A DNA stretch of 64,000 nt, taken from the NCBI RefSeq assembly GCF_000016325.1, contig NC_009436.1:2232001-2296000 (forward strand). Direction: 5' to 3'. The position numbers and the translations under genes were made by a program. Positions 28,819 to 37,667 of this stretch are shown here, piece by piece. The first letter of the stretch is position 1. Every line of letters starts with the position of its first letter. This DNA comes from Enterobacter sp. 638. GTDB lineage: Bacteria; Pseudomonadota; Gammaproteobacteria; Enterobacterales; Enterobacteriaceae. The notes beneath the pieces were generated by a model. That model saw only the letters and a list, made by a program, of their open reading frames with translations, was not told the origin of the DNA and ran no database searches.

Positions 28819-29049
28819 TTACATCGAATAACCCGGCTTCTTAATCAGCTCATCCAGCTTCGGGCCGATCTCCGTATCCCAGACCTGCGCTTTCCAGTCT
28901 TCCTGCTGAACCTGATTCAACGCAACGGATACTGAGCTGTCTTTGCTGTTGAAATGGCGAATAATCACCTCGGCGATATCCGCCGCCAGCGCCGTTTTTT
29001 GTTCGTCATTCAGATCGCGAGGGAAACATTTGATATCAACATGTGGCAT
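28819..29049 (-). CDS. pptA: PptA, 4-oxalocrotonate tautomerase-family enzyme (YdcE)
   Basis: 76-residue tautomerase subunit. After removal of Met the N-terminal Pro ([13 protein letters not shown]) is the catalytic base; E. coli PptA acts on phenylpyruvate-type enols in vitro and its physiological role is unclear. The sequence is colinear with E. coli PptA, including [26 protein letters not shown] and the KKPGYSM end. SD aagga 10 bases before ATG. In E. coli it neighbours yddH and nhoA, so it is a backbone anchor here. Confidence 0.93.
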   Translation of the reverse strand: MPHVDIKCFPRDLNDEQKTALAADIAEVIIRHFNSKDSSVSVALNQVQQEDWKAQVWDTEIGPKLDELIKKPGYSM

Positions 29050-29165
29050 TTTCAGGCTCCTTTATGAGTAGTATTCCAGGTTATCAGATTATTTCATCAG
29101 CCTTTAACACCTTGTGCAGTTTCGAAAAGCGTCAGAACCTCAACGGACCGACATTAAGCACAGCG

Positions 29166-30053
29166 TCAGTAAGTGATGCCGGGGGGATTGACCTCCGATT
29201 GTTCCACCGCCTCGCCCTGTTCTCCCCAGCGCGCCAATACTTTCTGGTATTCTCCGCGCTGGATTGCGCCATTGAGCGCGGCCTGCAAGGCATACACCAG
29301 CTCGTTACCTTTTTTGGTGGTCGTCGCAACAAAGGCTTTTTTCGGACCCAAGCCCACTACACGCGTTTTACCGGTGAGCGCCTCTTTATAAGCCGATACC
29401 GACTGCGGCCCAAAAAACACATCCGCCCTACCGGACTGAATGTACAAATTGCCCGACGCATCATCGGTCAGATAGACCGGAAGCGCAGGTTCTCGCCCTG
29501 CTTTTTGGTTCTCTTCGTTCCAGCCCAGCAGAATACGTTCCTGATTAGTGCCGGAACCGACAATCACTTTTTTACCGGTCAGGTCGGCGGCGCTTTTGAT
29601 TGAGGTCACGTCACTGGTCGATTTAACGGAAAACGCCAGAGAATCGACGCGATACGTTGCAAAATCAAACTTTTGCTTACGCTGTTCGGTCACCGCAATA
29701 TTCACCAGCGCCACATCGTAACGCCCGGAGCTGATCCCGAGCGGCCAGTCTTCCCACGCCGTTGGTACCAGTTTGAGCTTTAAGCCCAGGCTGCCCGCCA
29801 GCAGGCGCGCAATGTCCGGATCGCTGCCGATGCGGGTTCGGTTGTCACTGGCCAGCAGCGCCAGCGGCGGTGAGTTGAGAGCTGAAATCGCTACCGTCAG
29901 CGTGCCAGGCTCCACAAATTTGTAGTTGTGGGGGATCTTTGATACTGCCTGTTGATCGACGGTGACGGGCAACGGCTGTTCGTTCGCCTGTAAATCAATG
30001 CTCGCGTGGCTCACCGAAACAACGCCGAAAAGCGCCAGAAATCCATATTTCAT
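29166..30053 (-). CDS. Periplasmic amino-acid-type binding protein 2 of the S-compound operon
   Basis: 295-residue family-3 solute-binding protein with a signal peptide to about residue 17. Seen: IGSDPDIARLLAGSLGLKL, TAWEDWPLGISSGRYDVALVNIAVTEQRK and VGSGTNQERILLGW. It is clearly paralogous to the binding protein at 32270-33202, sharing the unusual WEDWPLG and VGSGTNQE segments. Last gene of the operon; ggagc precedes ATG. Two binding proteins with one permease mirrors tcyJ/tcyK of Bacillus. Confidence 0.88.
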   Translation of the reverse strand: MKYGFLALFGVVSVSHASIDLQANEQPLPVTVDQQAVSKIPHNYKFVEPGTLTVAISALNSPPLALLASDNRTRIGSDPDIARLLAGSLGLKLKLVPTAWEDWPLGISSGRYDVALVNIAVTEQRKQKFDFATYRVDSLAFSVKSTSDVTSIKSAADLTGKKVIVGSGTNQERILLGWNEENQKAGREPALPVYLTDDASGNLYIQSGRADVFFGPQSVSAYKEALTGKTRVVGLGPKKAFVATTTKKGNELVYALQAALNGAIQRGEYQKVLARWGEQGEAVEQSEVNPPGITY

Positions 30054-30062
30054 ACTTGCTCC

Positions 30063-30836
30063 TTACAGCACTTTTGACAGGAACTGACGCGTTCGCGCAT
30101 GCGACGGACGGTTTAACACTTCGTCGCTACTGCCCTGTTCCACGATTTTGCCATCCACCATGAACACAATCTGGTCCGCCACTTCGCGGGCGAAACCTAT
30201 TTCATGCGTCACCACAACCAGCGTAGTTCCAGAACGCGCCAGTTTTTTGATCACATCCAGAACCTCGCCCACCAGTTCTGGATCGAGCGCAGACGTTGGC
30301 TCATCAAACAGCATGACACGCGGTCGCAGGGCCAGCGCACGCGCAATGGCGATTCGCTGCTGCTGCCCGCCGGATAAATGCCGCGACCACGCATCGGCTT
30401 TATCCCGCAGGCCCACCACATCCAGCAGGCTGTAAGCCCTGTCGACGGCAGCTTTACGGCTCAGTTGCTTATGCGCAATCGGCGCTTCAATCAGATTCTC
30501 CAGCACCGTCAGATGCGGAAACAGGTTGAAATTCTGGAACACGTACCCGACGTTGACGCGCTGTTTGAGGATCTCTTTCTCTTTCAGTTCGTACAGCTTG
30601 TCGCCCTGACGGCGATAGCCAATGTAGTCACCGTCTATCTGGATAAACCCTTCGTCGACCCGTTCAAGGTGATTAATGGTGCGTAAAAGCGTCGATTTAC
30701 CGGAACCTGACGGACCCAGAATGACGGTCACTGAACCCGGCGGGATCTCCAGCGACACGTTATCGAGCGCTTTATGACGCCCAAAGAATTTGCTGACGCC
30801 TGTTATCGAAATATGTCCTTCAGGAGAGGCTGGCAT
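30063..30836 (-). CDS. Polar amino-acid ABC transporter ATPase
   Basis: 257-residue ATPase of the GlnQ/HisP/TcyN class: Walker A LGPSGSGKSTLLRT, signature HLSGGQQQRIAIARA, Walker B VMLFDEPTSALDPE and switch VVVTHEIGFA. It overlaps the permease 3' end by 17 bases and sits 9 bases before the second binding-protein gene, so it powers that transporter. SD ggag. Confidence 0.92.
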   Translation of the reverse strand: MPASPEGHISITGVSKFFGRHKALDNVSLEIPPGSVTVILGPSGSGKSTLLRTINHLERVDEGFIQIDGDYIGYRRQGDKLYELKEKEILKQRVNVGYVFQNFNLFPHLTVLENLIEAPIAHKQLSRKAAVDRAYSLLDVVGLRDKADAWSRHLSGGQQQRIAIARALALRPRVMLFDEPTSALDPELVGEVLDVIKKLARSGTTLVVVTHEIGFAREVADQIVFMVDGKIVEQGSSDEVLNRPSHARTRQFLSKVL

Positions 30837-31740
30837 GGATAGGCTCCTGTGTCGTGGTAACGGAACGGGCGCGGCTGGACGTACGAGATTGATTCACCGC
30901 CGAGCGGCGCTCGCTGCGCGCCAGCCCACGTTCAACAATGTGCTGAATAGCCGACAACACGGTGGTGATCACCAGATACCAGACGGCACCCACCATTAGC
31001 AGCGGAATGACTTCCTGAGTGCGGTTGTAGATCATCTGGATGGTGTAGAAAAGTTCCGGCATCGCCAGGACGTACACCATCGCCGTACCTTTCGCCAGGC
31101 TGATAATTTCGTTAAATCCGGCAGGCAAAATGGTGCGTAGCGCCTGCGGCAGAATGATGCGCAAAGTCCGACGCCATGCGGGTAAGCCCAGCGCAGCCGC
31201 CGCTTCGTACTGGCCGTGATCGACACCTAGAAATCCGCCACGAATAATTTCCGCAGTGTAGGCGCTTTGCACCAGCGTCAGTCCCACAACGGCCGTGGAG
31301 AATTGCCCCAGCACGTTGATGGTTTCAAAACTCCCCCACGTGATGCTGGTGAACGGCACGCCGAGCGACAGCGTGTCGTACAGATAGGAGAAGTTATAAA
31401 GAATAATCAGCACCACAATCAGCGGCAGCGAACGGAACAACCAGATGTATCCCCACGCCAGGCTACTGAGCAGCCACGACGATGAGAGCCGCGCCAGCGC
31501 CAGCATGCCGCCGATCACCACGCTCAGCGCGGTGCCGATAAGCGTGAGTAAAAGCGTCTGCCCGACGCCTTCGAGGATCACCGGATCAAAGAACCAGCGT
31601 GCAAACACGGCCCATTCCCAGCGCGGATTGAACGCTACCGACTGGACGACGATCGCCAGCACGAACAGTGCCGCAATTGCCCCAACGGTGCGCCACGGAT
31701 AGCGCGCTGGGACCACTTTGATGGTTTCAACGTTGTTCAT
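30820..31740 (-). CDS. Polar amino-acid ABC transporter permease
   Basis: 306-residue HisMQ/GlnP-type inner-membrane permease with the core domain at about 75-285. The EAA loop is visible as YEAAAALGLPAWRRTLRIILPQ. An additional N-terminal helix (about 20-37) precedes the usual five. Only one permease is present, so it probably works as a homodimer. The C-terminal tail is Arg/Ser-rich and unusual for the family. It is placed between the GNAT and the ATPase genes. Confidence 0.9.
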   Translation of the reverse strand: MNNVETIKVVPARYPWRTVGAIAALFVLAIVVQSVAFNPRWEWAVFARWFFDPVILEGVGQTLLLTLIGTALSVVIGGMLALARLSSSWLLSSLAWGYIWLFRSLPLIVVLIILYNFSYLYDTLSLGVPFTSITWGSFETINVLGQFSTAVVGLTLVQSAYTAEIIRGGFLGVDHGQYEAAAALGLPAWRRTLRIILPQALRTILPAGFNEIISLAKGTAMVYVLAMPELFYTIQMIYNRTQEVIPLLMVGAVWYLVITTVLSAIQHIVERGLARSERRSAVNQSRTSSRARSVTTTQEPIHASLS

Positions 31741-31749
31741 CGTCGTTCC

Positions 31750-32259
31750 TCATGCGGTTTTACTGAACGCTTCGCGTACCAGTGTTTTGGTGAAGCGCAG
31801 CCGCCCGTCAAATGGCGGCTGGCTGTACTCTTCCGGATCACGGTGCAGATCAAACTGGGCCGCGTAGCCCTGACTCAGATACAGCTTCACCGCTTCTGGC
31901 TGCCGAAAACCAGTGGTGAGGTATATCTGGCTATAGCCCGCCAGCACCGCCCTACGCTCCAGTTCCTGAACCACGCGTGCGGCCAATCCCTGCTTTCGCA
32001 GGGATTTGTCGGTCCAGATGCGTTTGATTTCAGCCGTGTGTTCATCAAAAGGTTTGTATGCACCCGTGGCGATGATCTTGCCGTCACGCTCCAGGACGAT
32101 AAACAGCCCCTGCGGCGGGAGATACCACTCGGTCAGTTCCACTTCTGCATCTTTCGAAAAATAGTCGCCGTAGCGGGCGGAGTACTCGCCGAATAACCCG
32201 TCAATAATGGGCTGGAGATCGGCATCCTCCGGCGAAACGTCACGAAAAAGCTCGCTCAT
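31750..32259 (-). CDS. GNAT-family N-acetyltransferase
   Basis: 169-residue GNAT enzyme with the acetyl-CoA site seen as RKQGLAARVVQELERRA and the C-terminal TTGFRQPEAVKLYLSQGY. In the equivalent Bacillus operons (yxeL, ytmI) such an enzyme N-acetylates the imported S-modified cysteine before oxygenation. That role is inferred here from its position between transporter and oxygenase genes. Strong SD ggagg. Confidence 0.87.
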   Translation of the reverse strand: MSELFRDVSPEDADLQPIIDGLFGEYSARYGDYFSKDAEVELTEWYLPPQGLFIVLERDGKIIATGAYKPFDEHTAEIKRIWTDKSLRKQGLAARVVQELERRAVLAGYSQIYLTTGFRQPEAVKLYLSQGYAAQFDLHRDPEEYSQPPFDGRLRFTKTLVREAFSKTA

Positions 32260-32269
32260 GTTGACCTCC

Positions 32270-33202
32270 TTAATCGCCTAATCCCGCCGGGTTCACTTCT
32301 GAACTCGGGATACGTTCCACACCTTCACCCCAGCGGTTCAGCACTTTGTCGTAATCACCGTTTTTGATCACGCCATTGAGTGCCGTTTGCACCGGCTCAG
32401 CTAAACCGCTGCCTTTTTTCAGCGTCACCGCGATATGCGCCGCTTTTGGCCACCCGCCGTCCACGCTGCCGACCAGCTTGGTTTTACCCGTCAGCGCGGC
32501 TTTCCACGCCCCGATAACGTTTGGACCAAAAAATGCATCGGCGCGGCCAGACTGTAGCGCCAGCGTTTGGGCGGCATCATCTTTGGTATAAACCGGAGTA
32601 AACGGTTTGAGGCCCTTCTTCTGATTTTCGGCATCCCATGCCAGCAGGATCGCTTCCTGGTTCGTGCCGGAACCGACGATAATACGCAGGCCGGCGATAT
32701 CTTCAGCCTTCTCAAGCTGCTTGATCGGGCTGGTCGATTTCACGTAAAAACCGAGCGAATCTTTGCGGTAAGTGGCGAAGTCGAACTTCTCTTTGCGCTC
32801 TTTGGTGACCGTAATATTGCTGATTGCGGCATCATATTTCCCGGACGTCACCCCCAGCGGCCAGTCTTCCCAGGACGTCGGGACGATATTCAGCTCCAGC
32901 CCCAAGCTGTCGGCCACCAGACGCGCGATATCGGCTTCGCTGCCTATCAACGTTTTGTTGTCATCAGCAAAAACGGTCAGTGGCGGCTGACTTAACCCCG
33001 CGATGGCCACCGTAAATTTGCCCGGTACGGCAAGATGTAAACCGGCAGGTAACTGCGCGATGGCCTGCTGATTTTTCACCGTATTGACAGGCGTTTTATT
33101 GGCTTCGAGGCTCACGCCTGTGCCGTTAATATTCACATTCTCTGCCCAGACGGCAGGGGTAAAGGCCAGCGCGAGCGCCAGAACGAGCGATGATTTTTGC
33201 AT
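32270..33202 (-). CDS. Periplasmic amino-acid-type binding protein 1 of the S-compound operon
   Basis: 310-residue family-3 solute-binding protein; the signal peptide ends near residue 20 (TPAVWA). It contains IGSEADIARLVADSLGLEL, TSWEDWPLGVTSGKYDAAISNITVTKERK and VGSGTNQEAILLAW. Paralogue of the protein at 29166-30053. The difference in the C-terminal thirds suggests related but distinct ligands. It lies between the monooxygenase and GNAT genes. Confidence 0.88.
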   Translation of the reverse strand: MQKSSLVLALALAFTPAVWAENVNINGTGVSLEANKTPVNTVKNQQAIAQLPAGLHLAVPGKFTVAIAGLSQPPLTVFADDNKTLIGSEADIARLVADSLGLELNIVPTSWEDWPLGVTSGKYDAAISNITVTKERKEKFDFATYRKDSLGFYVKSTSPIKQLEKAEDIAGLRIIVGSGTNQEAILLAWDAENQKKGLKPFTPVYTKDDAAQTLALQSGRADAFFGPNVIGAWKAALTGKTKLVGSVDGGWPKAAHIAVTLKKGSGLAEPVQTALNGVIKNGDYDKVLNRWGEGVERIPSSEVNPAGLGD

Positions 33203-33214
33203 AGCGGGTGTCTC

Positions 33215-34531
33215 TTATTGTTGTGTGAACTGATTTTTGGGTTGGTCTAAGCCCAGACTTTCGCGCAGCGTCGTGCCGGGATATTCGGTGCGGAACAGGC
33301 CACGCGCCTGCAATACCGGAACAACCTGGTCGACAAAGCGCGGGAATGTGTCTGGTGTGCCGCCCTGAATGATGAACCCGTCAGAGGCGTATTCTTCAAA
33401 CCACTGCTGCAAACCGTCGGCCACCTCTTCCGGCGTACCGGAAAAACGCGGGCGCGGCGAGGCGGCTTCGAGCGCGACCTGTCGCAGCGTTAAGTTGCGA
33501 TCGCGTGCGTTACGTTTGATTTCATCGGTAGTGCTGCGAAAACTGTTTTGCCCTAAATTCCCGATATCCGGGAACGGTTCATCCAGCGGGTACTGGCTAA
33601 AATCGTGGTGTTCGAAATAGCGCCCTAAATAATTCAACGCATCATTTATGGATACCAGCGCCGCGGTAGTTTGATATTGCGCCTCCACGTCGTCAGCATC
33701 TTTTCCGACAATCACGCTGACGCCCTGGAATATATGTAATTCATCAGCACGACGTCCGTGTAATTCAAGCTGCTCTTTCACGTCGCGATAAAACGCTTTG
33801 GCTTCGCCTAACGTTTCGTGATGGGTAAATATGGCATCAGCATGTTTCGCTGCTAATTTTTTACCGTCGTCGGATGCGCCAGCCTGAAAGACAATCGGAC
33901 GCCCCTGCGGCGTGCGGCCAATATTTAATGGCCCAGCAACCTGGAAGAAATCACCGTGATGATCCAGCGTGTGTAATTTTTCAGGATTGAAGAACTGACC
34001 GCTGTCTTTATTACGCACAAAAGCGTCGCCTTCCCAGGAGTCCCACAGGCCCTTCACCACATCAAGATATTCATCGGCGATGCGATACCGTAGGGCGTGC
34101 TCGGGATGCTTTTCGCGCGAGAAGTTCTTTGCAGAACCCTCCAGCGGCGACGTCACCACGTTCCAGCCCGCGCGGCCATTGCTCAAATGATCGAGGCTGG
34201 CGAACTGGCGTGCGACGGTAAAGGGTTCGCTGTAGGACGTCGATAACGTACCGACTAATCCCAGCCGCGACGTTAAACTCGCCAGCGCAGATAATACGGT
34301 CAGCGGCTCGAAGCGATTAAGAAAATGCGGAATGGATTTTTCATTAATATAAAGTCCATCGGCAACAAATAAGAAATCAAGTTTGCCCTCCTCTGCTTTT
34401 AACGCCGTCTCTTTAACGAAATTGAAATTAATACTGGCATCCGCTGTCGCCGCAGGATGACGCCAGGCAGACATATTTCCGGACGCACCATGTAAAATGG
34501 TCCCCAGCCGCAATTGTCGTGTTGCAGACAT
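33215..34531 (-). CDS. NtaA/SnaA/DszA-family flavin-dependent monooxygenase
   Basis: 438-residue class-C flavin monooxygenase (bacterial luciferase fold) of the NtaA/SnaA/DszA group, which uses reduced FMN and O2 from a partner reductase. Typical segments are [50 protein letters not shown] and [17 protein letters not shown]. The relatives YxeK and YtnJ act on N-acetylated S-(2-succino)cysteine-type substrates. I start at ATG 34531 (SD agagg) rather than the GTG two codons upstream. Confidence 0.9.
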   Translation of the reverse strand: MSATRQLRLGTILHGASGNMSAWRHPAATADASINFNFVKETALKAEEGKLDFLFVADGLYINEKSIPHFLNRFEPLTVLSALASLTSRLGLVGTLSTSYSEPFTVARQFASLDHLSNGRAGWNVVTSPLEGSAKNFSREKHPEHALRYRIADEYLDVVKGLWDSWEGDAFVRNKDSGQFFNPEKLHTLDHHGDFFQVAGPLNIGRTPQGRPIVFQAGASDDGKKLAAKHADAIFTHHETLGEAKAFYRDVKEQLELHGRRADELHIFQGVSVIVGKDADDVEAQYQTTAALVSINDALNYLGRYFEHHDFSQYPLDEPFPDIGNLGQNSFRSTTDEIKRNARDRNLTLRQVALEAASPRPRFSGTPEEVADGLQQWFEEYASDGFIIQGGTPDTFPRFVDQVVPVLQARGLFRTEYPGTTLRESLGLDQPKNQFTQQ

Positions 34532-34547
34532 ATTCACCTCTTAATCA

Positions 34548-35669
34548 TTAAATGTGATGTAGCGCTTTTTCTGCAAGCTGCGAGAAATAATGTGCCGCGG
34601 GTTCGATTAATGCTTCATCAGGATTAAATGCCGGATGATGCAGACCAAAAGGACTGGCACTACCGATGCTGACAAACGCGCCGGGAATATGCTGTAAATA
34701 GACGGCAAAATCTTCGCCGCCCATATGCAGGTCCGCGTGCTGTGTTTCGTAGCCGGTTTCCCGCGCAATTGAGGTCGCAAAATCAGCCCAACGTTCGTCA
34801 TTCACCAGCGCCGTTGGCCCGGCATACCAGGTGATATCAATTTGGGCATTAAAGGCGCTGGCAAATCCGGCAGCGATTTCACCTACGCGCGCTTTAACAT
34901 TCTGTTGAACTTCAGTGCGATGGGTACGTAATGTGCCTTCCAGCTCAACGCTTTCTGGCAGGACGTTCCAGGTGTTTCCGCCTTCGATGCGCGTGACGCT
35001 CAGCACCACCGAATCCAGGGTGTTGATGTTACGGCTCGCCACGCTTTGTAGCGCCGTTACCAGCTGGCTGGCGAGTACGATCGCGTCCGATCCTTCGTGC
35101 GGTCGCGCCGCATGCGCCCCTTTACCGGTGACGCGGAAAACGAATCTATCGACGTTGGCGTAGAACGGCCCGCCGCGCGTGGCAAATGCGCCAACCGGTA
35201 AACCGGGTTCGTTATGCATTCCAAAAATGGCGCTGATGTCGTGCAACGCCCCGGCACGCACCAGGCTTTTCGCGCCGCCAAAATTCTCCTCAGCAGGCTG
35301 AAAAAGGATCCGAACCCGTCCCTGAAGATCCGCTTCGCGGGCTTTGAGCTGTAATGCGGCGCCCAGAATCACGCTGGTGTGCACGTCGTGCCCGCAGGCA
35401 TGCATCACGCCGGGATTTTGCGAGCTAAATGCGACGCCGCTGCGCTCCTCAATGGGTAGCGCGTCGATATCCGCACGCAGGGCAATGTGCTTACTCCCCT
35501 TGCCGATTTCGGCGACAATTCCGGTCTGCAGATCGTAGGGCAAAATATTAATATCAGCCGCCGAGAGCCACTGACGCAGACGTGCGGTGGTTTCGACCTC
35601 TTGCCCTGAAAGCTCGGGATGGCGATGCAGTTCCCGACGCCAGTCGATCAGCTGTTTTCCGAGGCTCAT
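34548..35669 (-). CDS. M20-family amidohydrolase / N-acyl amino acid deacylase
   Basis: 373-residue M20D peptidase-family enzyme like hippurate hydrolase and N-acetyl-cysteine deacetylase. Metal ligands are seen in MHACGHDVHTS, PAEENFGGAK and FGMHNEPGLP, and near the C-terminus in HMGGEDFAVYL and GLHHPAF. In the Bacillus operons the equivalent enzymes (YxeP, YtnL) deacetylate the N-acetyl intermediate. The start overlaps the upstream LLM stop (ATGA). Length is normal. Confidence 0.9.
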   Translation of the reverse strand: MSLGKQLIDWRRELHRHPELSGQEVETTARLRQWLSAADINILPYDLQTGIVAEIGKGSKHIALRADIDALPIEERSGVAFSSQNPGVMHACGHDVHTSVILGAALQLKAREADLQGRVRILFQPAEENFGGAKSLVRAGALHDISAIFGMHNEPGLPVGAFATRGGPFYANVDRFVFRVTGKGAHAARPHEGSDAIVLASQLVTALQSVASRNINTLDSVVLSVTRIEGGNTWNVLPESVELEGTLRTHRTEVQQNVKARVGEIAAGFASAFNAQIDITWYAGPTALVNDERWADFATSIARETGYETQHADLHMGGEDFAVYLQHIPGAFVSIGSASPFGLHHPAFNPDEALIEPAAHYFSQLAEKALHHI

Positions 35670-36667
35670 ACCAGCACCTCCCCGGCGAATTTTGCCTGCG
35701 CCAGCAGGCGCAGAGATTGCGTGCGGGCGCTGCCATCCGCGACAGGCGTATCAATGATGAATTCATCGATTCCATAGGTCTGGTGCAGCGCTTCCAGTTG
35801 CTCAAGCACCGAATCGGCAGTGCCTTTGATCAACGACTGCGCACGGCGGGCAATGCGTAACGGCTCACTTCCAGCCTGACGGGCAAAAGCATAGGCCTGC
35901 TCTTCGCTGGCAACGGTGACGCGCTGCCCGTTGGCCAGTTCAACGCCCCACACTTCGACTTTTTCAGCCAGAGTATCAGCCTGCGCCTGAGTCGGCGCGA
36001 CAATCGCCTGCACCGCCACAATGGCATGACGGGTGCTGTTTTCACGCCAGGTTTTAAGCACATCGTGCAGAAGATTCGCGTCGCCATTGAGATGCGCGGC
36101 AAAGACAAAATCCCAGTCAAGCTGAGCGGCCAGACGCGCACTTTCGACACTTGCACCCAACAGGAAACGTTCCGCTGGCACGGCGGGCAGCGGTATCGCC
36201 TGCACGGCGTCCTGTTGCGCGTCGGCAACCGGTGAAAGCCAGTGATTCAACTGCGTCAGTTGATCGGCGAACGTGCCCTTTTCTTGTTGATTAAGGCCCT
36301 GCTGCAATGCACGCGTTGAAAGCGGCAGTCCGCCGGGGGCTTTACCGACGCCCAAATCCACGCGTCCCGGCGCAATTGAGGCCAGCACGTTGAAATTTTC
36401 GGCCACTTTATACGGGCTGTAGTGCTGAAGCATCACGCCGCCGGAACCGACGCGAATACGTTTTGTCTGCCCCAGGATCCAGGCAATCAGCAGCTCAGGG
36501 GATGGGCTGGCGAGTTGAGCGGTATTGTGGTGTTCGGCAATCCAGAAGCGGTGAAATCCGAGCGCTTCTGCCTGTTTCGCCAGACTTAACGTGCGCGCCA
36601 GCGCATCGGCAGGCGTTTCATTCACCGCGACGGGGCTTTTATCCAGAATGCTGATTCGCCAGGACAT
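35666..36667 (-). CDS. LLM-class flavin-dependent oxidoreductase (first gene of the S-compound operon)
   Basis: 333-residue luciferase-like protein: FHRFWIAEHHNTAQLASPSPELLIAWI after the first strand, then RIRVGSGGVMLQHYSPYKVAENF, then PGRVDLGVGKAPGG. This MsnO8/YtmO subgroup accompanies the NtaA-type enzyme in the Bacillus ytm operon. The upstream 110 bp are AT-rich with no clear operator and probably hold the operon promoter. It is translationally coupled to the deacylase. The exact substrate is unknown. Confidence 0.88.
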   Translation of the reverse strand: MSWRISILDKSPVAVNETPADALARTLSLAKQAEALGFHRFWIAEHHNTAQLASPSPELLIAWILGQTKRIRVGSGGVMLQHYSPYKVAENFNVLASIAPGRVDLGVGKAPGGLPLSTRALQQGLNQQEKGTFADQLTQLNHWLSPVADAQQDAVQAIPLPAVPAERFLLGASVESARLAAQLDWDFVFAAHLNGDANLLHDVLKTWRENSTRHAIVAVQAIVAPTQAQADTLAEKVEVWGVELANGQRVTVASEEQAYAFARQAGSEPLRIARRAQSLIKGTADSVLEQLEALHQTYGIDEFIIDTPVADGSARTQSLRLLAQAKFAGEVLV

Positions 36668-36777
36668 GTTGTGTTCTCGTTTGACTTAACATGTCGTCAT
36701 TATTAAGGGGGGATTTCACCTCTGAGAAACAATTAATTTACATTTGGTTTGCCAAAAATCAGAAATACAAAGCCACG

Positions 36778-37317
36778 CTAAAGGGATGACTTCAATTCTG
36801 TGATGAGTTTTTCGGCGTCCTGACGTGATGTGATGCGCACAAAACGGATGTGTGCGTATTTTGGGTTTTCCATATCAGCGATATAACGTACGCGATTGCT
36901 GCGCCAGGTTTTGATCGTCCACAGCAGCACCGACTCGCGGTTAAAGAACGAGCGGCGGAAACTTTCACGATTGCCCGTGCCAGGCCACAACTCCTGTTGC
37001 GACCAGGCACGCCTTGCCGCGCGCGATACCGCCTGCCATAGCGTGCGAGCAAAACCGTAATCCACCCACACAATGATATCGATCTCACGCCACTTCACCG
37101 CTCGCGTGCGGTTGTAGTTGCCATCCAGCACCCAGTCGGGCGAGGTGCTGAGCGCGGTTTCCAGTTTAATCAGAAACTGATCGTCCGGTGTACCCTGCCA
37201 GTCAGGTCGCCAGTACAAGGTGTCCATTTCGATATAGGGAAGGAATAATTCAGCGGCGAGCTGCCTGGCTAACGTTGTTTTTCCGCTGCCGCTAGTACCG
37301 ATAAGATTGATTTTCAC
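36778..37317 (-). CDS. P-loop adenylate kinase/topology-modulation-like protein
   Basis: 179-residue small P-loop NTPase with Walker A IGTSGSGKTTLARQL (residues 6-20), an acidic MDTLYWRPDWQG acceptor segment, DWVLDGNYNRTR, and a basic Arg/Trp-rich middle (RSFFNRESVLLWTIKTWRSNRVRY). This pattern is common to FlaR/topology-modulation-like proteins of unknown substrate. Single gene; the next gene downstream starts the S-compound operon 110 bp away and I cannot show they share a transcript. Confidence 0.75.
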   Translation of the reverse strand: MKINLIGTSGSGKTTLARQLAAELFLPYIEMDTLYWRPDWQGTPDDQFLIKLETALSTSPDWVLDGNYNRTRAVKWREIDIIVWVDYGFARTLWQAVSRAARRAWSQQELWPGTGNRESFRRSFFNRESVLLWTIKTWRSNRVRYIADMENPKYAHIRFVRITSRQDAEKLITELKSSL

Positions 37318-37667
37318 AAGAATGACCGAGGGAGTTCAGAAAGTGTACTGAACTATCATAACGTTTTATGAATGTTAATGAAACGTCACGTCGGTAAGCC
37401 ATTTTTTGGCGCGCATTCATAAATACCTGCTTATTTGGCTTAAGGGGAGCATTTCATTTGCCATTTAAAATAGGTAATTCATTTGTTTGCAATTTCATTA
37501 CATAAGAGAACTTTAATAGATAAAATATATTTAATTTAGGTTCTTTCTTGTTCACCCCATTCTGTGGAAGAATGCGCAGGCCGTAATAAACACAACAATA
37601 ACTTTTGTCTTGCCTGAACATTTTTCGGGCGGCTTTTTATATTCTTGACATCACCATGGAGTTTTTC
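37318..37667. other. 350-bp AT-rich non-coding gap upstream of the Aer-like gene
   Basis: No gene is supported. The stretch is AT-rich, especially 37370-37550, with runs such as aaaatatatttaattt. It must hold the promoters of the divergent P-loop gene and of the Aer-like receptor. I looked for sigma-28 elements and found no convincing match. Confidence 0.5.

Noticed and set aside
37318..37667. Possible sigma-28 promoter for the Aer-like gene
   Set aside because: Best matches (gtcggtaa at 37390, gccgtaat at 37580) have mismatches in the core and no -35 at the right spacing.
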